Origin: Mycolicibacterium sp. ND9-15 | Lineage (GTDB): Bacteria > Actinomycetota > Actinomycetes > Mycobacteriales > Mycobacteriaceae | Assembly: GCF_035918395.1 (NCBI RefSeq) | Contig: NZ_CP142362.1 | Location: 5,032,829-5,096,828 of the forward strand | DNA: 64,000 nucleotides | Direction of reading: 5' to 3' | Part shown: positions 59,360 through 64,000 of the stretch, one piece after another | Layout: the number at the start of each line of letters is the position of its first letter | How positions within the stretch are numbered: position 1 is the stretch's first letter | Notes under the pieces: generated by a model | The model's input: only the letters and a program-made list of their open reading frames with translations | Database searches by the model: none | Told to the model about the DNA's origin: nothing | Translations under genes and position numbers: made by a program

Positions 59360-59384
59360 GTCGCGGCGCGTATCCGCGAGGCGA

Positions 59385-60449
59385 TCAGGTCAAGCGGTAG
59401 AACCGCTGCGCGTTGAGTTCGGCGATCTTGCGCCGGCTCTGCTCGCCGATGTCGGCACGCGTGCGCAAGGCCTCGGTGCTGTTCGGCCAGTCGCCGTCCC
59501 AATGCGGATAGTCGCTGGCGAACATGATGAAGTCGTCGCCGAGCACGTCGATCACCGCGGGCAGGATCGGTTCCTCCGGTTCGCAGGTCACCAAGATGTT
59601 CCCGGCGGCAAGGTAGTCGTGCGGATCCCGTTGCCAGCCGTGCTCGATCCAGTCGCCACGCTTCTCGAAGTGCTCGTGCAACCGGTCGATGAAGAACGGC
59701 ACCCAACCCGCCCCCGCCTCGAGAAACGCCACCCGCAGCGCCGGATGCCTGTCGAAGACGCCACCCGACACCAGCGCGGTCATCGCCGTCATCTGGTCGA
59801 ACGGGAAGCTGATGCAATGCACCTGAAGGTAATTGGTGAACCGGTCGACACCGATTTTCGGTAGGTGCATGCCGGGGGCGCCGTGGACGCCGAGCGCCAT
59901 GTCCAGTTCGACCGCCGCGGCGTAGAACGGGCCGAGATCGGGGTGGTCGAGATTGCGTGTCCGCAGGGCCGGCGGAATATGGGTGGCCACCAGTCCGAGA
60001 TCGCTCGCCTCGCACATGATGTCGATCGCGGTCCGGCCGAGTTCGATGGGCGTGACCGCGACCCCTCGTAACCGGCCGCTCGACGAGGCGCAGTAGTCGG
60101 CGACCCACTGGTTGTAGAGCCTGGCGAATCCGGCGGCGAGTTCGGGGTCCCGCAGCGTCGGAGTGCACAGGCCCAGGCTGGGATACAGCACCATGATGTC
60201 GATGTGGTCGCGGTCGGCGTCGCCCAGAACCCCTTCGGCACTTCGGCAATTCAGCCCGGGTGCCGTCGTCAGCCCATGTCCGGTGGGACAGCCCGCGCCC
60301 GGCCCGCTCGCTTCGGGATAGTGGTGGCCTTCGATGACCAGGCCGACACCATCTGTGCGCGGCGCGATGTGCCGCGGCCATCGCCGCATCGCCTCGCCTG
60401 CCAGCGACGCTCCTTCGGCGACATGCCCGTCGGCATCGATGATGCGCAT
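59385..60449 (-). CDS. Amidohydrolase family 2 protein
   Basis: 354 aa TIM-barrel metal-dependent hydrolase or decarboxylase. Metal-site pattern IIDADGHVAEG (Asp-x-Asp in place of the more usual HxH), GVHGAPGMHL, LEAGAGWVPFFIDRLHEHFE and MFASDYPHWDGDWPNS (Asp). The ATG at 60449 gives the family start; the long upstream extension overlaps the small secreted gene. COG2159 members include decarboxylases of aromatic acids and hydrolases in degradation of cyclic compounds, which fits the island. Confidence 0.88.
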   Translation of the reverse strand: MRIIDADGHVAEGASLAGEAMRRWPRHIAPRTDGVGLVIEGHHYPEASGPGAGCPTGHGLTTAPGLNCRSAEGVLGDADRDHIDIMVLYPSLGLCTPTLRDPELAAGFARLYNQWVADYCASSSGRLRGVAVTPIELGRTAIDIMCEASDLGLVATHIPPALRTRNLDHPDLGPFYAAAVELDMALGVHGAPGMHLPKIGVDRFTNYLQVHCISFPFDQMTAMTALVSGGVFDRHPALRVAFLEAGAGWVPFFIDRLHEHFEKRGDWIEHGWQRDPHDYLAAGNILVTCEPEEPILPAVIDVLGDDFIMFASDYPHWDGDWPNSTEALRTRADIGEQSRRKIAELNAQRFYRLT

Positions 60450-60511
60450 CAGTGTGCCAAAACTAGCAGGCGCGCGCGAAAGCTCGGCCCGTCGGCAACG
60501 ACGCCCCGATG

Positions 60512-60751
60512 TCAGTACTGGCCGAGTGGTCGGCAGACGTTCGAGATGGGATTCCAGTACTCCCCGGGCGCGCACGCCAGCGGGACGTTGGCCACCGGAC
60601 CTCGGCACACATTGGCCACCGGATCCCACCACTGGCCGTTCGGGCAGTCGAGTGGTTGCGCCGAGGCGGATGCCGCCATCATGAGGGAGAAGGCCGCGAC
60701 CGGGGCCGCGGCGGCGGAGAGGACCACTGAACGACGAATGCTCTTGTTCAT
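60512..60751 (-). CDS. Small secreted Cys-rich protein with a duplicated motif
   Basis: 79 aa. Signal peptide (MNKSIRRSVVLSAAAAPVAA.., cleaved after ASASA), mature part of about 42 residues with two similar units: CPNGQWWDPVANVCRGP and CAPGEYWNPISNVCRPL, four cysteines and two tryptophans. Each unit is C-x2-G-x-[WY]-W-[DN]-P-x3-NVCR. The duplication may form a small disulfide-bonded binding module. Start ATG at 60751; no strong ribosome-binding site. Family not recognised. Confidence 0.8.
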   Translation of the reverse strand: MNKSIRRSVVLSAAAAPVAAFSLMMAASASAQPLDCPNGQWWDPVANVCRGPVANVPLACAPGEYWNPISNVCRPLGQY

Positions 60752-60805
60752 GGGTCGAGCTTGCCCCAAACCGGGCTGTCACAAACTGAAGATGTGACCG
60801 CGGGC

Positions 60806-60857
60806 GCTTAACGGGTTGATCCCAAGCAGCAGGTGAGGGCGATCAACCGCTTAACGG
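60806..60857. repeat. Mixed direct/inverted repeat upstream of the secreted-protein gene
   Basis: GCTTAACGG occurs twice as a direct repeat (60806-60814, 60849-60857), and GGTTGATC (60814-60821) with GATCAACC (60841-60848) forms an inverted repeat between them. The block lies between the P450 stop and the secreted-protein start, 55 bp upstream of the latter, and could be an operator or a transcription end structure of the P450 mRNA. Confidence 0.5.
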
Positions 60858-60873
60858 CATGAGCGGCTGACCG

Positions 60874-62082
60874 TCACGCCAGTACGACGTCCAGCCGCTC
60901 CCAGCCGCGGACCGTGGAGGTCGGCGCAAGCTTGGCGGTGCCGTAGTCGATGTCCCACTCCGGCCAGCGGTTGAGCAACTCGTCGAGCGCGACCCGTCCC
61001 TCGAGGCGCGCGAGGTTGGCGCCCAGACAGTAGTGCACCCCTTTACCGAACGTGATGTGGTTGATGTTCTTTCGGTGGATGTCGTAGCTCTCGGGGTTCT
61101 CGAAGCGGCGCGGATCGCGGTTGGCGGCACCGAACATCAACAGCATCGCGCTGCCGGCGGGCACGGTGCGCCCGTACGCCTCGAAATCCCTTGTGACGAG
61201 CCGTGCGACGTTGTGACCGGTCGGTTCGAACCGCAGCGTCTCGTCGACCACGCGGGGCAGCAGTGAGCGGTCCGCAACCACGTCGCGGCGCTGATCGGGG
61301 TGCTCGGCGAGCACCTTGGCGAGCCAGCCGATGAGCCGGCCGGTGGTCTCGTTGCCGGCACCGGCGACGACCTGCGTGTAGTGCAGCACCTCTTTGCGGG
61401 TGAGCTTGCGCGTCACACCGTTCTCGTCGGTGAACTCGACGTTGAGAAGGGCGGTCATCAGGTCGTCGGAAGGGTTCTTGGCGCGCCAGTCGACATATTC
61501 GGCGTAGATGCTGCCGTCGGCGATCTTGTCGGCGCGCACCACCTTCATCGGCGAGCCGGGCCTGGTGCGCAGGTTGGCGTCGTTGGCATCCCGCACGGAC
61601 ACCTGCTCCGATTCCGGTATGCCGAGCAGCATCCCGATGACGCGCATCGGCATCATCGAGGCGAGCTCGGCGATGATGTCGAACCGGTCGGCGCCAACCA
61701 ACGGATTCAGGCAGTTGGTGCAATACTGCCGGATCTGGTCCTCGATCGCGGCCATGCGGCGGGGCGTGAACACCCGCGACATGAGGCCGCGCAGCATCGT
61801 GTGGACGGGCGGATCCACCATCATCATCACGCCTTTGGGCATCTCGAACTCCGACTGGATGAGTTCGAGGATGTCGCCCCGGCTGTTGGAGAAGGTCTGC
61901 CAGTCGAGTAATGCCCGCTCGACATCTTCGTATCTCGACAGCGCCCAGAAATCGTAGGCGTCGTTGTAGTACAGCGGTGCTTCCTCCCGCAGGCGCGCAT
62001 ACGTGGGGTAGGGGTCCGCGACGATGTCCACGCGGTACGGGTCGTAATAGACAACAGGGTCGGTGCTGAGAATGGTCATCAT
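60874..62082 (-). CDS. Cytochrome P450 (second)
   Basis: 402 aa. Heme ligand C352 in FGKGVHYCLGANLARLEG; I-helix VAGAGNETTGR, in which Asn-Glu replaces the more usual Asp/Glu-Thr arrangement; ExxR in DETLRFEP. Sits 6 bp after the mycofactocin-type SDR, so they form an operon that begins at the TetR operator at 62945. Belongs to a different subgroup from the P450 at 52988. No adjacent ferredoxin. Confidence 0.94.
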   Translation of the reverse strand: MMTILSTDPVVYYDPYRVDIVADPYPTYARLREEAPLYYNDAYDFWALSRYEDVERALLDWQTFSNSRGDILELIQSEFEMPKGVMMMVDPPVHTMLRGLMSRVFTPRRMAAIEDQIRQYCTNCLNPLVGADRFDIIAELASMMPMRVIGMLLGIPESEQVSVRDANDANLRTRPGSPMKVVRADKIADGSIYAEYVDWRAKNPSDDLMTALLNVEFTDENGVTRKLTRKEVLHYTQVVAGAGNETTGRLIGWLAKVLAEHPDQRRDVVADRSLLPRVVDETLRFEPTGHNVARLVTRDFEAYGRTVPAGSAMLLMFGAANRDPRRFENPESYDIHRKNINHITFGKGVHYCLGANLARLEGRVALDELLNRWPEWDIDYGTAKLAPTSTVRGWERLDVVLA

Positions 62083-62088
62083 TTTTCC

Positions 62089-62925
62089 CTATTTGAGACA
62101 GCTGCCGGCGTCGACGGGCAGCGCAACACCTGTGATGTAACGGGATTCGTCCGACGCGAGGAAGAGCACAGCATTGCTGATGTCCTGGGCCTCGACCCAC
62201 GGGATCGGCAGCATGTGGAAGGACTGGCAGATCGGCGCGAGGTCGTCGGGGCCGGGCGCCTCCAGGTCGGGGCGGAACATCCGATACGTCTGATCGTTCA
62301 TCAACAGCGGCGTGTTGACGTGGGTGGGATGCACCGAGTTGACCCGGATCGAATGCGCTCCGAGTTCGACGGCGAACGTCCGCATCAGGCCGACGACACC
62401 ATGCTTGGCCGCGGTGTAGTGGCCGGTGTGGGGATAGGCCTTCAGTCCGGCCACCGAACTCGTCAGCACAATCGATCCGCCGCGTCCGCCGGACAGCAGG
62501 TGCGGTACGCCGGCTTTCACCGACTTCCACACCCCGCCCAGGTTGACGTCGATCATCTCCTGCCAGGTGTCCTCGGCGATCTTGTGCAGCTTGGTGCCGA
62601 CGGTCCCGATGCCGGCGTTGGCGACGACGATGTCGAGACGGCCCAACTGCTCGACGCCGGCGTCGACGGCCTGCTTGAGCGCGTCGAAATCTCGCACGTC
62701 GACCTCCGCGGTGACGATCCGCCGGTCGAGGTTCTTGACCAAGTCCGCGGTTTCGGCGAGGTCCTCGGGGGTCGAACCGTCGGCGGGCGAACCCTCGAAC
62801 GCCCGGCACACGTCGACCGCGATGATGTCGGCGCCCTCCCGGGCCAACCGCACGGCGTGGCTGCGGCCCTGCCCCCGTGCCGCACCGGTGACGAACGCGA
62901 CCTTGCCCGCTACCCGACCCGCCAT
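62089..62925 (-). CDS. Mycofactocin-coupled SDR family oxidoreductase
   Basis: 278 aa. Cofactor site FVTGAARGQGRSHAVRLARE, VDVC region and an insertion (SPADGSTPEDLAETADLVKN) typical of the mycofactocin-coupled group, which keeps NAD(H) bound and passes electrons to mycofactocin. Active-site SSVAG...YTAAKHG (Tyr-x3-Lys) and NAGIG. First gene of the operon with the P450, 54 bp from the divergent TetR gene. Likely oxidises a hydroxylated intermediate. Confidence 0.93.
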   Translation of the reverse strand: MAGRVAGKVAFVTGAARGQGRSHAVRLAREGADIIAVDVCRAFEGSPADGSTPEDLAETADLVKNLDRRIVTAEVDVRDFDALKQAVDAGVEQLGRLDIVVANAGIGTVGTKLHKIAEDTWQEMIDVNLGGVWKSVKAGVPHLLSGGRGGSIVLTSSVAGLKAYPHTGHYTAAKHGVVGLMRTFAVELGAHSIRVNSVHPTHVNTPLLMNDQTYRMFRPDLEAPGPDDLAPICQSFHMLPIPWVEAQDISNAVLFLASDESRYITGVALPVDAGSCLK

Positions 62926-62944
62926 CGCCGCAGCTCCCCTCGCT

Positions 62945-62964
62945 TGTTGGGCGATCGCCCAACA
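62945..62964. promoter_or_regulatory. Perfect 20-bp palindrome, likely TetR operator
   Basis: TGTTGGGCGATCGCCCAACA reads the same on both strands without mismatch. It lies in the 53-bp gap between the SDR-P450 operon and the TetR gene. TAGGCT at 62967-62972, 6 nt before the TetR ATG, is a plausible -10, so the palindrome would cover the spacer and -35 of that promoter and block both directions. Confidence 0.85.
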
Positions 62965-62978
62965 TCTAGGCTGGCGCC

Positions 62979-63575
62979 ATGTCTAGCAGCCCCATCGGCG
63001 AGCGGTCAAGGGGTGGGCGCGAGTCGGCGACGCGATCCGCCCTGATCGAGGCGACCGCCCAGGTCATGCTCGACGAGGGTTACGCCGCGGCCACCTCACG
63101 GCGGGTCGCGGCCAAGGCAGGTGTGAAGCCTGCCCTCGTGCACTACTACTTCCCCAGCATGGACGACCTGTTCCTCGCCGTGCTGCGGGTCGGGGCAGAG
63201 GCGAACCTCGCGCGCCAGCGCGAGACGGCGGCCGGCGAGGAACCCCTTCACGCCCTGTGGCGGCTCAACAGCACCCACGGCGCCCGGCTGTTCATGGAGT
63301 TCATGGCATTGGCGAACCATCGCAAGGCGATCCGCAGCGAGATCGCGGCATACGCCGAGCACTTCGGCGGTGTCGAAGAGCGCATCGTCGCCGCGGCGAT
63401 GAAGGCGCATGGCGCGGACACCGGCGCGTTCCCGCCGATAGTGATGTCTATGATCGTCACGAGCCTGGCCCGCATCGTGCTACTCGAACGCGGGCTCGGT
63501 ATAACCCGAGGTCATGCCGAGGCGGAAGCATTCATCGAGCGATATCTGGATCGGTTCGAAACCCGTTCGTCGTGA
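62979..63575 (+). CDS. TetR-family transcriptional regulator
   Basis: 198 aa. N-terminal HTH (about 20-65: TRSALIEATAQVMLDEGYAA, ATSRRVAAKAGVKPALVHYY, FPSMDDLFLAVL) and an all-helical ligand domain. Divergent from the SDR-P450 operon across the perfect palindrome at 62945-62964, the layout of a self-regulating repressor. The ATG is 6 nt from TAGGCT, so transcript and translation may start together. The ligand is probably an intermediate of the pathway. Confidence 0.94.
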   Translation: MSSSPIGERSRGGRESATRSALIEATAQVMLDEGYAAATSRRVAAKAGVKPALVHYYFPSMDDLFLAVLRVGAEANLARQRETAAGEEPLHALWRLNSTHGARLFMEFMALANHRKAIRSEIAAYAEHFGGVEERIVAAAMKAHGADTGAFPPIVMSMIVTSLARIVLLERGLGITRGHAEAEAFIERYLDRFETRSS

Positions 63576-63620
63576 CCTGGACCACACCGCGGTTACGGCG
63601 GTGACCAGCAGCACTCCGAC

Positions 63621-63639
63621 TTGAGTTAACCTGGCCTCA
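63621..63639. promoter_or_regulatory. Weak IdeR-box-like sequence upstream of mmpS
   Basis: TTGAGTTAACCTGGCCTCA agrees with 13 of 19 positions of the IdeR consensus TTAGGTTAGSCTAACCTAA. A second half-site (TTAACTTAGCC, minus strand 63655-63665) follows. AT-rich, with TTATAT at 63648-63653 as a -10 candidate. The agreement is too weak to be sure; the mmpS4-mmpL4 pair of M. tuberculosis is known to be iron-regulated. Confidence 0.3.
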
Positions 63640-63735
63640 ATGAGAAGTTATATGGGCTAAGTTAAGAACGACGCATGCACATCTGACGAATACGACCTGA
63701 GGGCGGATATGGGTTGCAACGGGCGGGAACGGTAG

Positions 63736-64000
63736 ATGTTCCGACTCGCGAAAAAGGTATGGATTCCGATTGTCATCGTCGTCGTGGTGACCATCGCGGG
63801 CTTCACCGTCAGCCGAATCCGCACCTTCTTCGGCGCCGAGGGCATCATCGTCACTCCTCGGGTGTTCGCCGAGGATCCCGAGCCGTTCGATCCGAAAGTC
63901 GTCAAGTACGAGATCTTCGGGTCCGGCTCGTATGCCGACATCAACTATTTGGACCTCGATGCCAGACCGCAGCGAATCGACGGCGCGTCACTGCCGTGGT
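63736..64000 (+). CDS. MmpS-family membrane protein, N-terminal part (cut by window edge)
   Basis: 88 codons visible: short basic start MFRLAKKVW, one membrane helix (about 10-26, IPIVIVVVVTIAGFTVS), then the extracytoplasmic MmpS domain (PKVVKYEIFGSGSYADINYL, DLDARPQRIDGASLPW). MmpS proteins are accessory subunits of MmpL transporters that export siderophores or lipids; an mmpL gene is expected next, beyond the window. The gene is long enough to be called although its stop is missing. Confidence 0.92.
   Translation, partial: MFRLAKKVWIPIVIVVVVTIAGFTVSRIRTFFGAEGIIVTPRVFAEDPEPFDPKVVKYEIFGSGSYADINYLDLDARPQRIDGASLPW

Noticed and set aside
61043..62965. 640-codon minus-strand frame across SDR and P450
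   Set aside because: Out-of-frame shadow of both genes, Arg-rich and without motifs.

Overview
The window is high-GC actinobacterial DNA from a mycobacterium, most likely a fast-growing, environmental Mycolicibacterium-type species. The left half follows the gene order of the M. tuberculosis Rv1842c-Rv1814 block: two CNNM-type proteins, malate synthase glcB, gcvP with a tandem glycine riboswitch, two MerR regulators around a DUF151 nuclease, garA, gcvH, DUF881/DUF1290 proteins, pgsA2, secA2, ilvG, BacA-like transporter, flavoprotein, secreted protease, sterol-desaturase-like enzyme. pknF, DUF732, DUF2993, MmpS and mycofactocin-type dehydrogenase genes fit the same genus. I saw no phage, insertion sequence, CRISPR array, tRNA or rRNA.

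Region by region: 1-7.2 kb, CNNM pair, glcB and a membrane-anchored VWA protein (plus strand). 7.2-21.6 kb, a long minus-strand run for glycine cleavage, its regulators, GarA, the DUF881 cluster, PgsA2, SecA2 and IlvG. 21.9-31.5 kb, BacA-like ABC transporter, oxidoreductases, secreted protease, carboxylesterase, a paired SMR exporter beside a truncated TetR remnant, and an MFS transporter. 31.6-48.7 kb, malQ, pknF, redox enzymes, small exported proteins and lipid-binding/hypothetical proteins, many with short 4-bp overlaps or apparently leaderless starts. 48.7-63.6 kb, an accessory catabolic island: acyl-CoA synthetase, two MaoC-fold hydratases, NTF2-like protein, Rieske oxygenase, two P450s, a double-domain CaiB-type CoA transferase, two SDRs, an NDMA-type alcohol dehydrogenase, an amidohydrolase, a GntR and a TetR regulator. 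The window ends inside an mmpS gene.

The most noteworthy signals beyond ordinary genes are the island and its three divergent control regions (including a perfect 20-bp palindrome between the TetR gene and an SDR-P450 operon), a 14-bp x 6 tandem repeat upstream of secA2, a small family of 61-nt intergenic hairpins, a TetR remnant, and a 58-aa acidic protein translationally coupled to a membrane protein. The island looks like a pathway that activates a hydrophobic carboxylic acid to its CoA ester, hydroxylates the ring or chain, and oxidises the resulting alcohols; the substrate cannot be read from the sequence.
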